The notes: a model not told the origin generated them from the letters alone. Counted from the first letter of the stretch, positions 19,555 to 29,328 are shown. The stretch: DNA of 64,000 nucleotides from Sphingobium sp. HWE2-09 (GCF_035989265.1 NZ_JAYKZX010000001.1:620001-684000), one strand, 5' to 3'. Numbers and translations: made by a program.

Positions 19555-19606
19555 TAACGTCAGCCGCAACATTTGTGGGTAATTGAAAGCCTCAGGCCCC
19601 GCTTAC

Positions 19607-20146
19607 GAGCCATACACAACTTTGAACATTGCGACAAAGCCCGGATCGGTCGGCAGTTGCCCGGCGCAAGCCCATGCGCGCTTGTGGATGCTGCGAAGTA
19701 CGCTGCGGTGATCTGTGCCCGCACGCTACGTCGCGCCCGCTGTCGATAGCGTTGCCTTGCGCGGCGAAACGTCAAGTGTAAGGCGCGCCACGCGCTCGGC
19801 CACGTTTGTACCAAGAGGATGCTATACGCGAAAGCGCGTGTCTTTAGCAGGCCGTTTACGCCCTCAAACTTAAGGCGCTGCTGCAAGCGCCACATCGCCG
19901 CCTGCGCTAACCTGGCTTCGCGTAATCCCGCCGACGCCGAGACTATTAGGCGCTCAGCAAGATTTAGCTAAGCCATACATGCTTCTACGACACGTTCCAG
20001 TCGTATAATGGCACATCGAAATTGTCCAGATCGGTGACACAGACGGCAAATGATACTCCGATGCAAATGCATCAGCTTCGCACGGCATCGCCGCCTGCGG
20101 CATTCGGCCGAACTAAGGCTCAATTCCAAATCTTGGTACGTCTCGC
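19607..20146. other. gene-free stretch right of the IS nest
   Basis: Continuation of the pre-insertion intergenic DNA after the GAGCCATA duplication. Minus-strand frames here have arginine-rich, non-family translations, and I see no domain, RNA gene or strong hairpin. Confidence 0.45.
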
Positions 20147-20875
20147 TTAAACGAACTGGTCGAGCATGCGCGACATTTGCGCCCAGGCCTCGTTGTCGGC
20201 CGCTTCGTCGTAACCGAACTTACCTGATGCAACGGGCACAAGCCCAGGGGTTATTTCGAAGCTTGTGAAGGCATGTCCTGCACCACCGTACATGACAACG
20301 CGGTAATCTGCTCGTGCTGCGGTCATCTCATCGCAAAATCTCACGACATCGGCTAGCGGCACAAATGGATCTTCGGTTCCTGTGCAAAGCAAAATTGGCG
20401 TCGAAATTGGCTCGGCCGTGTCGGAGACAAACGGCGCCAAAAGACCGTGAAAAGCGACTGCAGCCTTTAGCTTGACACCGCTACGCACAAGGTTGAGAAC
20501 CCCCATGCCGCCCAGACAATAACCGACAGCGGCGACGCGGTTCGCGTCCACTGAAGGGAGTGTTTTCATCGTTCTCAGCCCAGCCTCGACGCGACGAAGC
20601 AGCAATGCGGGATTCGCAATCATATCATTGGCAAGAGCTTCAGCTTCAGGCGTATAGCCAACGAACAAGCCATCGCCGTAGATATCCATCACAAAAGCGG
20701 CATAGCCCATCTCCGCGAGCATCCGCGCCCGTCGCGCTGGCATCGGTCCGCAGCCTGGCGCTTCAGGAACCACCAGGACTCCCGGCAACGCCGCGACGTG
20801 ACCGTCCGGGACGTAGAGCCAGCCTTGGAGCGCGGCGCCCTCGTCATCCTTATACTCAACCGTTGTTACAAGCAC
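20147..20875 (-). CDS. dienelactone hydrolase family protein
   Basis: Alpha/beta-hydrolase of the dienelactone hydrolase family, 242 residues from the chosen GTG. The triad is Cys about 120 in GYCLGGMG, Asp about 169 in GTEDPFVP and His about 201 in GGAGHAF. The frame is open to 20968, but the GTG at 20875 has AGGA eight bases upstream, gives the usual family length and leaves the palindrome at 20941-20959 outside the gene. The family cleaves lactones from ring cleavage; here the substrate is unknown. Single gene, no co-transcribed neighbour. Confidence 0.85.
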   Translation of the reverse strand: MLVTTVEYKDDEGAALQGWLYVPDGHVAALPGVLVVPEAPGCGPMPARRARMLAEMGYAAFVMDIYGDGLFVGYTPEAEALANDMIANPALLLRRVEAGLRTMKTLPSVDANRVAAVGYCLGGMGVLNLVRSGVKLKAAVAFHGLLAPFVSDTAEPISTPILLCTGTEDPFVPLADVVRFCDEMTAARADYRVVMYGGAGHAFTSFEITPGLVPVASGKFGYDEAADNEAWAQMSRMLDQFV

Positions 20876-20940
20876 TGCTGATTTCCTAAATCCAGATCTA
20901 TCCAGCCTCGCTATCATAATTGCCCCAACCAGCACCGCAA

Positions 20941-20959
20941 TGTCCCTTTCCATGGGACT
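20941..20959. promoter_or_regulatory. GTCCC/GGGAC operator-like palindrome (N7)
   Basis: TGTCCC, 7 nt, GGGACT. It is about 65 bp upstream of the GTG start of the dienelactone hydrolase and would lie inside the coding region if the longer frame were used. Confidence 0.6.
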
Positions 20960-21505
20960 TCGCTCCACAAACGAACTGTGAATTTAATAACTAGAGCGGG
21001 TTAGAAGCGAGCCTATGGATCAATTGCGGGGTGTTCTCACAAGTTTCCAAAGTTCAAGAATATGCGCGTTTGAGGTGGATGGCGACGATCCGTTTGCAAG
21101 GCCGTTCGCCACGATTGTGAGCATAAGGAAGCCGATCATCCGATTGCCGATTTTGGTAACCCGACGCCTCACCCACCCTTGGTCCTTTGCCAAAACTCTC
21201 CGTCAGCCTTCCACTGGCATATCTTCGACATGCGCCGATCGACGGGACCAACGAAGGGTTCGCAAGCGCCGGAACAAGGAACCCCAAAATTCCCGCAAAG
21301 AGCTTCCCGACGATATGACGAGATATTCTCCCCCGCCGCGATAGAGCGCTTTCCGACCGATCAGGGGGAGCCGTATCAGCCAGAAAGCGCCCTAGTCAAA
21401 GCTCAACCTCGAATTGAAAATGCCGAAAATACATCTGCAACGTCACAGGTTTCGCTATGTCGACGGCCATTTGTACATGCTTTGGCAAATATCTGCTAGT
21501 AATTT
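20960..21505. other. gene-free stretch
   Basis: Between the divergent-facing upstream side of the dienelactone hydrolase and the 3' end of the first TonB receptor. No supported gene or repeat. Confidence 0.45.
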
Positions 21506-23809
21506 CTACTCCTTTGACCCAAACTTCTTAATGATTTCTATCCCGAACGTGCGAACACCACCGGGAAAACCTAAATTGAAACCACCAAATTCGAGAGAGA
21601 ATGCCTGGTCATAATATTTCTTTGCGGTCAGGTTCTTTCCAAACAATGCCACATCCAACCCTGCGCCATCGAGATGGAGATTGATGCGCCCACTCAACAA
21701 GCCGAACCCGCGCTGCGTAACTTGGCTGCGCAGTACTGCGGTCGGATCAAGGACGACCTTGCTCTGCCAGTTATAGTCCACGTTTATGGCAGCCGTACCA
21801 AAACTTGCCGTGTGGACATATCGCGCGCCTAGCGCCCAGGTCCATTTCGGTACGGGAAAGGGTTCACCGGAGCGATCGCCGGCGAGATCAACGAATTTTT
21901 TGTATTGGGCATTGGTGTATGCTGTCGAACCGCGCAATGTCAGACCCGAAGCAACAAGAAGGTCGCTTTCCGCCTCCAAGCCCCAAATAACCGCGGAAGC
22001 AGCGTTTGTCGCACGCGACCCATAGTCCCCCGTGGCGGTTTGAAACTGCGTTGTTACCTGTAGATCGGAATATTTATCCCGATAGGCGTCGACATTCAGG
22101 CGAAGCTTGCGATCGAAGAAATAGGATTTGATGCCTGCCTCAAATTCCACATTCGTTTCCGGTTTGAACGGAATAAAGGAGTCCGCAAGAACCGATCCGC
22201 TGGCTTGCTGGCCACCGCTGCGATAACCCTGTGCAGCCTTGGCATAGATCAGGACATCAGCATTCAGGCTATGGTCGAGGGATATCAGCCATGACGGCTT
22301 TTTGAACGTTGTCTGAAACCTCCGAGGGCATTGCGCTGGACCAGTCGCCGTAGAATCCACGCCAGGCGCAGGTACGACGCAGGTGTCGCCAGCAAGGTCA
22401 GTGGCATCATTTCGCCGCCGGTCGATCGAGTAGCGGCCGCCGGCGGTCACATGCCAATCGGGCAAAAACTCCCACGTCGCCTGGGCGAAGGCTGCAAGGC
22501 TCCTGTTCTGAACCTGATTATAATTGGACGTCAGGCCCAAACCCAGGAAATTGAATTCGGTGTAATCCCGGCCCTTTTCAAGACCACCATAGAATCCGAC
22601 GATCCAATTAAATTGGGACTGTTCACCAAGAATTTGGAATTCCTGACTATAATATCTGTCTTCCTTCCGGCCATTAGTTGGAATTACGGTAACGACAGGA
22701 AGCACCGATGGCAAAGCAGCGCGATACTTCAACCATTGATAGCCAGATATTGAACGGAGTTGGACTCCGGCCCCGATCTCGCCACTGATCGTAATATTGG
22801 CGTCCGCCCGTCGGATCTGTGACAACCCTTTATCCACAGCACCGTTGGTGTAGAAATTACGCTGGGATTGCGCGATCGCATTCCGCAGATAGGCCACGGC
22901 CTGCCCCTCGGTCCCCCCTAACGCGGCTTGGGTCACCTGCGTTAGCAGGCCGCCCTCGGGATTTGACGGATCACCGAAGCCAGCCGGCGTCAGGCCGATT
23001 ATCCTTGTGGCACCGCCCCCGGCATCGCTTTTCTCGTAATGCCCAGCGACCAGAATTGTCCATGAATTGCCAAGACGGGCGCGGAGCTTTCCGCGGTAAT
23101 ATTGGCTGTCCTGCGACAGGAATTGGTGACCGACACTGTCACGTCCAAATCCGTCGCTGATGCCGCGCTGGATAACAAACCGAGCAGCTACGTCGTCATT
23201 GATCGGTACGTTGAGAATGCCGACGGCGCTAGCGGTCGCATTGTTGGCGAAGGTTAGATCAACGGATCCCGACAATTCATCAGCAGGATCAGTCGTCAAA
23301 ATGCTGATCGCTCCTCCAGTTGTATTGCGGCCGTACAAAGTACCTGCCGGCCCTCTTAGCACTTCGACGCGGCTGATATCGACCAAGGAAGCACCGAGAC
23401 CGAACTGGCGTGGGATGTAGAGCCCATCGACGTACAAGCCCACGGAAGGGTCGGCCAACAGGGTATTGTCGTTTTGCTTACGACCTCGCAACGTAAGGGC
23501 TAGCGACTGTGGATCGTCGAAGCCCTGCTGAAGGTAAAGACCGGGCGCTAAAGCCTGCAGGTCACTGATGGTGTTAACCGAGCGCGCCTTCAGCTGTTCT
23601 GCACCGACGGCCGTAATTGATACCGGAACAGTTTGGGCGCTCTCAGATCGTTTCCGGGCCGTTACGACGATATCCTGAAGGCTTGATTGTGCTACCTGAG
23701 CCTGCGGCTCTCTCCCTGCCTGCACCTGCGCGTGCACCGGGCAAGATATAGCTCCCAACCCGATGATCGCCCCGCTAGAAAAAAATACATGTCTGGCGTG
23801 CTGCTTCAT
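21506..23809 (-). CDS. TonB-dependent receptor
   Basis: Outer-membrane receptor of 767 residues. A signal peptide (MKQHARHVFFSSGAIIGLG to VHAQ) is followed by the TonB-box-like SSLQDIVVTARKRSE, a plug domain with VEVLRGPAGTLYGRNTTGGAISILT, and a beta-barrel ending VRTFGIEIIKKFG. The ATG at 23809 is spaced correctly from GGGG; an ATG 9 nt upstream is too close. Receptors of this FecA-like sphingomonad group take up hydrophobic or bulky substrates. It is transcribed away from the other two receptors and shows no palindrome of the GTCCC type upstream, so it may be regulated differently. Confidence 0.93.
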   Translation of the reverse strand: MKQHARHVFFSSGAIIGLGAISCPVHAQVQAGREPQAQVAQSSLQDIVVTARKRSESAQTVPVSITAVGAEQLKARSVNTISDLQALAPGLYLQQGFDDPQSLALTLRGRKQNDNTLLADPSVGLYVDGLYIPRQFGLGASLVDISRVEVLRGPAGTLYGRNTTGGAISILTTDPADELSGSVDLTFANNATASAVGILNVPINDDVAARFVIQRGISDGFGRDSVGHQFLSQDSQYYRGKLRARLGNSWTILVAGHYEKSDAGGGATRIIGLTPAGFGDPSNPEGGLLTQVTQAALGGTEGQAVAYLRNAIAQSQRNFYTNGAVDKGLSQIRRADANITISGEIGAGVQLRSISGYQWLKYRAALPSVLPVVTVIPTNGRKEDRYYSQEFQILGEQSQFNWIVGFYGGLEKGRDYTEFNFLGLGLTSNYNQVQNRSLAAFAQATWEFLPDWHVTAGGRYSIDRRRNDATDLAGDTCVVPAPGVDSTATGPAQCPRRFQTTFKKPSWLISLDHSLNADVLIYAKAAQGYRSGGQQASGSVLADSFIPFKPETNVEFEAGIKSYFFDRKLRLNVDAYRDKYSDLQVTTQFQTATGDYGSRATNAASAVIWGLEAESDLLVASGLTLRGSTAYTNAQYKKFVDLAGDRSGEPFPVPKWTWALGARYVHTASFGTAAINVDYNWQSKVVLDPTAVLRSQVTQRGFGLLSGRINLHLDGAGLDVALFGKNLTAKKYYDQAFSLEFGGFNLGFPGGVRTFGIEIIKKFGSKE

Positions 23810-24478
23810 CTCATCCATCCCCTAAGAACCTGATTATTTTACATTTTTTTAGTACATTAAGTATTTTTACATGAATTGATCCGCAACAGTGGTGCTGCAT
23901 CGAATTAAAGCGATTACCGCTATGGGCTCTCGATTCATGCTATAATATTTTTGTCGCTCGGCATTGGCTCTTTCGGCCAAAAAATGTTGAGAACCTGCCA
24001 AAGCCCCCCAAAGCTGCTAATCCGCTCCTGGCCGCACAGTTAACCTGAAACCTTTCGCCCGAACGTTGGTGTGACAATGGAAGACATAGTTCTGATGTGA
24101 TTCCGAGAGGTTACAACAACGACCTTGGAATGGAGAATCCGATCATGCGAGCGCGTCACAGCCAGGTGCAGATTCGCTATGTAAGCGATCTTTCCGGCAC
24201 CGCATGGTATTTTGATCGAACCATATTTACCTGCGTCACGCCAACGCGGACGACGACGGCGTTCACCAATGCTGGATATCCTTGCTTGTCCCCGGATATG
24301 AGCCAGTGCTATCTTATTCGCCCCCTACCGAAGACCGTTTGGTCGGGCACACAGGAATCGACAATCACAGTCACCCAACAGTATGACACCGCGGCGCAGT
24401 TCTACAGACTATCGTTGCCGCCAGCTATGCACAAGAGCCAACTGCCCGGCCTTTGGCTTACCAAGATCTCTCGGGGCA
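23810..24478. other. gene-free stretch upstream of receptor gene
   Basis: Includes an AT-rich promoter-like area at about 23830-23960 before the receptor gene. A 130-codon plus-strand frame (24097-24489) has no family resemblance and no ribosome site, and ends at the IS5 boundary; I do not call it a gene. Confidence 0.45.
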
Positions 24479-25308
24479 GGACCTATTAAATCTGTTGCTC
24501 AGCAGTCGATTGGCTGATTGAATGGCGGCGTGAGGAGACGTCGTCATGATTGATCTGATCTTGCTGTCGGAGGTGCAGACGCGCCGAATCGAACCATATT
24601 TTCCGCTGTCTCATGGCGTGCCGCGGGTGGATGATCGTCGGATCATCAGCGGTATCATCTTTGTCATCAGCAGCGGCTTGCGGTGGCGCGATGCGCCCGC
24701 CGACTACGGTCCGCCCAAGGCGATTTACAATCTTTTCGTCTGGTGGAGCCGGCTCGGGGTGTTCAAGATTTTCTCCGCCGTTTAGGCGCAAGGCGGCAAG
24801 CCAGACCAGTTGATGATTGATGCGACGCATCTACAGGCATACCGGACAGCCTCCAGCCTTATTAAGAAGGGTCTGTTCACAGACGTATCGGACGCAACAA
24901 AGGCGGCCTGAACTCGAAGCTCCACGCCATGTGCGACGGCAAGGGTAGACCGCTGGTCATGCTGCTGAGCGAGGGGCAGATGAGCGCCTACATGGGAGTC
25001 CGCCCTGATGCTCGACGCTTTGCCCCGTGCCAAAGCCCTGCTCGGCGATCGAGGCTATGACGCCGACTGGTTCCGCAAGGCGCTCGCAGAACGCAACATC
25101 GCGGCCTGCCTCCTGACAAAGAAGAACCGGAAGGTCGCTATCCCGCACGGCGCTATGCTATATCGCCAGCGCCACAAGATCGAGATTAAGCTCGGCAAGC
25201 TTGAGGACTGGCGACGCAACCATGTCCGCTACGATCGATGCGCTCATACATTCATGTCAGCCATCTGCATCACGGCAACCATCCTATTCTGGATCAATCA
25301 ATGAGTCC
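24479..25308 (+). mobile_element. IS5-family (IS427-like) element, decayed
   Basis: Approximate borders from weak terminal similarity (GGACCTATTAAATC at the left; complement of the right end GGACTCATTGATTG). Contains one degenerate transposase gene. No clear target duplication. Confidence 0.65.
24546..25304 (+). pseudogene. IS5 family transposase, degenerate
   Basis: Reading from ATG 24546 gives the family N-terminus (RVDDRRIISGIIFVISSGLRWRDAPADYGP), a premature TAG at 24783-24785, then GGKPDQLMIDATHLQAYRTASSL in the same frame. A shift is needed to reach NSKLHAMCDGKGRPLVMLLSEGQM, and another for DALPRAKALLGDRGYDADWFRKAL to FMSAICITATILFWINQ. At least one nonsense and two frameshift changes, so inactive. 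Confidence 0.88.
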
Positions 25309-25785
25309 TGATCTTAAATCTACATGGCCTTTTAAGCCTCCCCCTTCCCCCAAAAAAAGGTTGTCACGGTGAGGACTTTCATTCCTGCTTGCCAAATCCG
25401 ACTGAGGCGATACTGTGGTATTCATTTACTCAAGTCCGACGCACCAAGGTTCGCGGGGCAACTCAATTGCCAGCGCGATGCGCGCGCCCCTCCTGCTCCA
25501 ACCCTATTACATGCTTGATCTCTTGTCGTTATCATACGGCGAGCTCTGACCGCCAAGGTAACCGGCACAAATCCGTCACAGGTCTAAATCGAACCCGGCA
25601 GCGCGAACTTCCAAGTGTCGCTATCGGTAGCCGCTGCAGTGGTTCAGTCACGTTGCGCTCATGGCACATCTCACTCAAACCATCCAACCGTCCCGGTAGA
25701 GGGGACGTTACTCGAGGGGAATAGACGCTAAGGCATGGCGATCGAGAAACGAAACTGCATCGCATGCAGGGAGTGAGGGGATGAC
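25309..25785. promoter_or_regulatory. promoter region of the second TonB receptor
   Basis: No gene supported in 477 bp. The 3' part contains the palindrome at 25689-25707 and a purine-rich ribosome-binding segment just before the receptor ATG. Confidence 0.5.
25689..25707. promoter_or_regulatory. GTCCC/GGGAC operator-like palindrome (N7)
   Basis: CGTCCC, 7 nt, GGGACG, about 80 bp upstream of the TonB receptor at 25786. Confidence 0.62.
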
Positions 25786-28050
25786 ATGCCGCGTTCTAAT
25801 ATGACAAAACGGAAACTGTGCTGGACCAGCACGGCGATGGCCACCGCAATCCTCGCCTGGCCTCTACAGGCGGACGCGCAGACGACACCTCCTGATTCGC
25901 AGTCGAACGCTCAAACCGACACTTCAGCGGCCGGCAACACTGCGGTAAATGACATCATCGTCACCGCCAACCGCCGTGACCAGCGCCTGCAGGATGTTCC
26001 GGTCGCAATCAGCGCTATTTCCGGCGAGTTGGCGGAGGCGAAGGGTGTTTCGGGCACCGCATCTTTGCAAACCAGCGTACCCTCGCTCAACCTCACGCGC
26101 CAGACAAATGGTCCGAACCCCTTCCTGCGCGGTGTCGGCACGTCCAACGGCGATCCGAATACCGAGGGATCGGTCGCCATTTACGTCGATGGCGTGTACA
26201 TGCCCTCGCCTTTCGGCAACTTTTTCGATTTCTCAAGCGTCGATCATGTCGAAGTGCTTAAAGGCCCGCAGGGTACGCTGTTCGGCCGAAACGCCACGGG
26301 CGGCGTCATCCATGTCCTGACAAAGGATCCCGGCCCAAAAACGGATGCCGCCTTCACAGTCGGTTATGCCAATTATGAGACGGTCAAGGCGACCGGTTAT
26401 ATCTCCGGCGCAATCACGTCGAACCTTACGGCTAATCTTGCCGTACTCTATCAGAATCAGGGCAAGGGTTTCGGCCGGAACATCTTCACGGGCGAGCGCA
26501 CGCTTGGCTCGACTGACTATGATTTCCGGGCGAAGCTTCTCTGGTCGCCGACCGACAGGACGGATATCAAGCTGGCAGGAGATTATTCCCGTTCAGAAAA
26601 CGGGGGGATGAACGTGCAGGTGATACCTGGCGCGCGCAATATCCTTGGACAAGGGTTTCCTGGCAAATTCAACACCAATGGTGACGTAACCGACAAAGCG
26701 TTGGCACGTCGCAGGGGGGCGTCGCTTCGCATCGATCATGACTTCGATGTTGCAAAGCTGATGTCCCTTTCCGCCTATCGCAAAACGACTGGATACTGGC
26801 AATCCAATCTCGATCTGTCGCCCGTTCCGCTGCTGTCGGGCAAGTTCAATCAGGCAGGTGAAATGTATTCGCAGGAGGTCCACCTCCTTGCCCCTTCATC
26901 CTCTCGTTTTCAATGGTTTCTTGGCGCCTTCTTTTTTGATTATAAGGCGGGCCATGTACCAGGGGACGTGAGAGGCCTAGCCTTCGCGCCGCTGCCTGGC
27001 GTGTCGTTCGACGAAACAACTCATACGCGTTCGGTGGCCGTTTTTGCGCAGGGAACCTATCCAATTGGGGAGGAAACAAATCTCACGGTCGGCTTGCGTA
27101 ACACCTGGGATCGGGTCCGGTCGGTGAGCGTCCTGAAAATCGTGGATACCGACGCCGTCCTCGATCCGGTTTCAGGTGAGCCGCGTCGGCAGACCCTGAA
27201 ATATTCAAAGCCCACTTGGCGTTTGTCCCTGGATCATAAGTTCGGGCCGGATACTTTGGGCTATCTGTCTTACAACCGCGGGGTAAAATCCGGAAACTTC
27301 AATGTGACGGCGCCACCTTCGTCGAATGACCCCTATCTGCCCGAAAAGCTCGATGCCTATGAAGCCGGCGTTAAGACCGAATTTTTCGATCGCAGTGTGA
27401 AAGTAAACTTGAGCGCTTTTTACTATAAGTTCGCAAATATCCAATTCCAGCGGGTCATTTCCGGCAGTGCGCTCGTGTTCAACGGACCATCTGCCAAAAG
27501 CTACGGCGGCGAAATCGAGCTTGAGGTACGCGCATCGCCAAACCTGTCAATCCAAGGCGGCCTAGGCATCATCCGCAGCAAGATCGGCGATTTCCCGAAC
27601 GCGCCGAATGTTTGCCGTCTAACCGCGACCGGGACCAATGACCTGCTGTCGGGCGTCTGCGATCCTGTGACCGGTGCAGTTAATCCTGCGATACCGTATA
27701 ATGCTAAAGGAAACCAACTTCCTCAGGCTCCGAAATTCACAGGAAATATCGGTGTCAGTCACACCCTTCCGACAACGATCGGAAACTTCGACACAAATAT
27801 CAATGTTTACTACAATAGCGGCTTTTTCTCTGAAATCGACAATCGTTTGAGGTTTAAGAAATATGCTTTGCTGAATGGGTCGCTCCGGTGGACGGATAAT
27901 TCCGACCAACTGAGCATGACTGTCTGGGGAAAGAATTTGGCGAACACATATTATTACGCTCAGCTTACCTCACAAGCAGGGTTATCCGATTTCGGGTCGC
28001 CGGCGGCACCGAGAACGTTCGGCGTCACCTTGGGTTACAAGTACAAATGA
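25786..28050 (+). CDS. TonB-dependent receptor
   Basis: Outer-membrane receptor of 754 residues. Signal peptide cleaved after LQADAQ, TonB-box-like VNDIIVTANRRDQRLQDV, plug domain with VEVLKGPQGTLFGRNATGGVIHVLT, long beta-barrel, and an aromatic C-terminus TFGVTLGYKYK. GAGGGGATGAC precedes the ATG; an in-frame ATG at 25801 is an alternative. It is followed by a strong hairpin (28059-28082), then an NTF2-like gene. Likely imports the substrate of the cluster, being preceded by one of the shared palindromes. Confidence 0.94.
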   Translation: MPRSNMTKRKLCWTSTAMATAILAWPLQADAQTTPPDSQSNAQTDTSAAGNTAVNDIIVTANRRDQRLQDVPVAISAISGELAEAKGVSGTASLQTSVPSLNLTRQTNGPNPFLRGVGTSNGDPNTEGSVAIYVDGVYMPSPFGNFFDFSSVDHVEVLKGPQGTLFGRNATGGVIHVLTKDPGPKTDAAFTVGYANYETVKATGYISGAITSNLTANLAVLYQNQGKGFGRNIFTGERTLGSTDYDFRAKLLWSPTDRTDIKLAGDYSRSENGGMNVQVIPGARNILGQGFPGKFNTNGDVTDKALARRRGASLRIDHDFDVAKLMSLSAYRKTTGYWQSNLDLSPVPLLSGKFNQAGEMYSQEVHLLAPSSSRFQWFLGAFFFDYKAGHVPGDVRGLAFAPLPGVSFDETTHTRSVAVFAQGTYPIGEETNLTVGLRNTWDRVRSVSVLKIVDTDAVLDPVSGEPRRQTLKYSKPTWRLSLDHKFGPDTLGYLSYNRGVKSGNFNVTAPPSSNDPYLPEKLDAYEAGVKTEFFDRSVKVNLSAFYYKFANIQFQRVISGSALVFNGPSAKSYGGEIELEVRASPNLSIQGGLGIIRSKIGDFPNAPNVCRLTATGTNDLLSGVCDPVTGAVNPAIPYNAKGNQLPQAPKFTGNIGVSHTLPTTIGNFDTNINVYYNSGFFSEIDNRLRFKKYALLNGSLRWTDNSDQLSMTVWGKNLANTYYYAQLTSQAGLSDFGSPAAPRTFGVTLGYKYK

Positions 28051-28058
28051 TACGCCAG

Positions 28059-28082
28059 GCGACCATGCGCATGCATGGTCGC
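28059..28082 (+). terminator. 10-bp perfect hairpin after receptor gene
   Basis: GCGACCATGC and GCATGGTCGC separated by GCAT, starting 8 bp after the receptor stop. The position fits a terminator or mRNA 3'-end stabiliser; only TT follows, so intrinsic termination is not certain. Confidence 0.6.
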
Positions 28083-28278
28083 TTGAAGCGGTTATCCGGA
28101 CTGGTAACTGGACCAGTTTGAATGATGTTAACAGAGCCGCCGTTCTTAGCAGAGTAAGTTGGGACAAGGTAAGCTCCGCCCCGACGCCGCATCCCAAAGT
28201 GCGGATCAAATAGCGACAGTATCGCCACCTTCGTCGTTCTGCGAAGGAAGTACCTAGCTTTCTAAAAGGAGATTTGAG

Positions 28279-28677
28279 ATGTCTCAGGGTCCGGAAGAAA
28301 TCTTAAAAGCTGCTTATGTAGAACTGCTGGATAATCACAACCTCGAAGGATTTCTCACATTTATAGCCGACGATGGAAAAATGATCGAAGCTAAGTCATT
28401 ACCCTATGGTGGAGAATATTTCGGCATCGATGCGATACGACGCGCTTTAATGCATGTCATGGACTTCTTCAGCGAGCTGTCGTTCATTCCACACATCTAT
28501 ACCACTTCCGGCGAATGGGTTATCGCCTATGGTGATTTTTCGGTTACGGCGCGTCATTCGGGGAGATCTGTTTCCATCCCCCTGGCAGAGGCCTTTCACG
28601 TGGTCGACGGAAAAATAAAGCTATTCCATCCTGTTTACGGCGATACCGCCGCCATCCTCGAAATCCTGGCGAAATAA
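28279..28677 (+). CDS. NTF2-like / SnoaL-fold protein
   Basis: Small alpha+beta barrel protein of 132 residues in the nuclear-transport-factor-2-like superfamily. It starts EEILKAAYVELLDNHNLEGFLTFIADD and has GGEYFGIDAIRRAL and the strand pattern DFSVTARHSGRSVSIPLAEAFHVVDGKI. AAAAGGAG precedes the ATG. Such proteins act as isomerases, dehydratases or ligand-binding subunits in catabolic clusters; no catalytic residue pair can be assigned here. The upstream gap has a GGGACA half-site at about 28157. Cytoplasmic. Confidence 0.8.
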   Translation: MSQGPEEILKAAYVELLDNHNLEGFLTFIADDGKMIEAKSLPYGGEYFGIDAIRRALMHVMDFFSELSFIPHIYTTSGEWVIAYGDFSVTARHSGRSVSIPLAEAFHVVDGKIKLFHPVYGDTAAILEILAK

Positions 28678-28890
28678 CATGATTACTCCTTGCACCCGCT
28701 GCGCGGCTGACGCGCCGGAATGGCCTGACATGCGCAATCAATTGCGGGTTTGTGCCGTGGGTTAGGCAGGTTCGTTGACAGCTATGTAAGTCATGTTGAC
28801 AGATTGATTTATAGTTCAGTCGGCGTATTCGTATCTGAGGTCATTGTGGCGTCGCTTAGTAACTTACTTCCCATTAAATAAGGATGTGCC

Positions 28891-29328
28891 ATGTTCTTGA
28901 AGTTCTTGATGACCGGTATGATTTCCGTTGCGATGATAGCCCCGGCGACCGGAAAGACTATCACAGTCGAGATGAAGAACAAGGGTGCAGCGGGATTCAT
29001 GATATTTGAGCCGGCTTTTGTTCAAGCTACTGTTGGCGACGTGATCACATTTGTCCCGACTGATCCAGGACATAATGCCGAGACTATTCCGGGCATATTA
29101 CCTGATGGCGTGCCGCCTAGTGCGGGCGCGATGAACAAGATCTTCACGCTAAGATTAACGAAAGACGGACTATACGGGATCGAGTGCAAACCTCATTTTG
29201 GCATGGGAATGGTCGCACTCGTGAAAGTAGGACGGGGTAAATCCTCCAATGCCGCAAAAGCCATGACTGCCAAACTTCCTCCTTTAGCCAAAAAGCGGAT
29301 GACCACCATGCTACTTACGGCAAACTAA
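28891..29328 (+). CDS. pseudoazurin (blue copper protein)
   Basis: Periplasmic type-1 copper electron carrier, 145 residues with signal peptide (MFLKFLMTGMISVAMIAPATG). Copper ligands are visible: His about 61 in DPGHNAE, Cys about 99 and His about 102 in GIECKPHFGMGM, and Met about 107, with the C-x2-H-x4-M spacing of pseudoazurins. AAGGA precedes the ATG. Canonical p-cresol methylhydroxylase passes electrons to a cupredoxin (azurin), so this protein could accept electrons from the flavocytochrome at 41215-43205; that link is inferred. Single gene. Confidence 0.93.
   Translation: MFLKFLMTGMISVAMIAPATGKTITVEMKNKGAAGFMIFEPAFVQATVGDVITFVPTDPGHNAETIPGILPDGVPPSAGAMNKIFTLRLTKDGLYGIECKPHFGMGMVALVKVGRGKSSNAAKAMTAKLPPLAKKRMTTMLLTAN

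Larger units (their letters stand above)
17142..19589 (+). mobile_element. IS4-family element copy B, interrupted by IS630
   Basis: Same terminal repeats as copy A. Subtracting the IS630 and its TA duplication (912 bp) gives 1536 bp, the same length as copy A. The flanking 9-mers GGCCTGGAG and CCTCAGGCC are not direct repeats but nearly inverted ones, unlike copy A. Copies A and B are in opposite orientation about 5.7 kb apart. Confidence 0.92.
17125..19606 (+). mobile_element. IS66-tipped composite carrying IS4 copy B and IS630
   Basis: Bounded by GTAAGCGGGGCCTGGAG (17125-17141) and CCTCAGGCCCCGCTTAC (19590-19606), inverted repeats of IS66 type, and flanked by a perfect 8-bp direct duplication GAGCCATA (17117-17124 and 19607-19614), the duplication length of IS66. 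Inside there is no IS66 gene, only IS4 copy B with a nested IS630. The unit therefore behaves as, or derives from, an IS66-type transposon whose core was replaced. Confidence 0.85.

Noticed and set aside
24097..24489. 130-codon frame upstream of the IS5 element
   Set aside because: No family resemblance, no ribosome site, ends within the IS boundary; probably chance.
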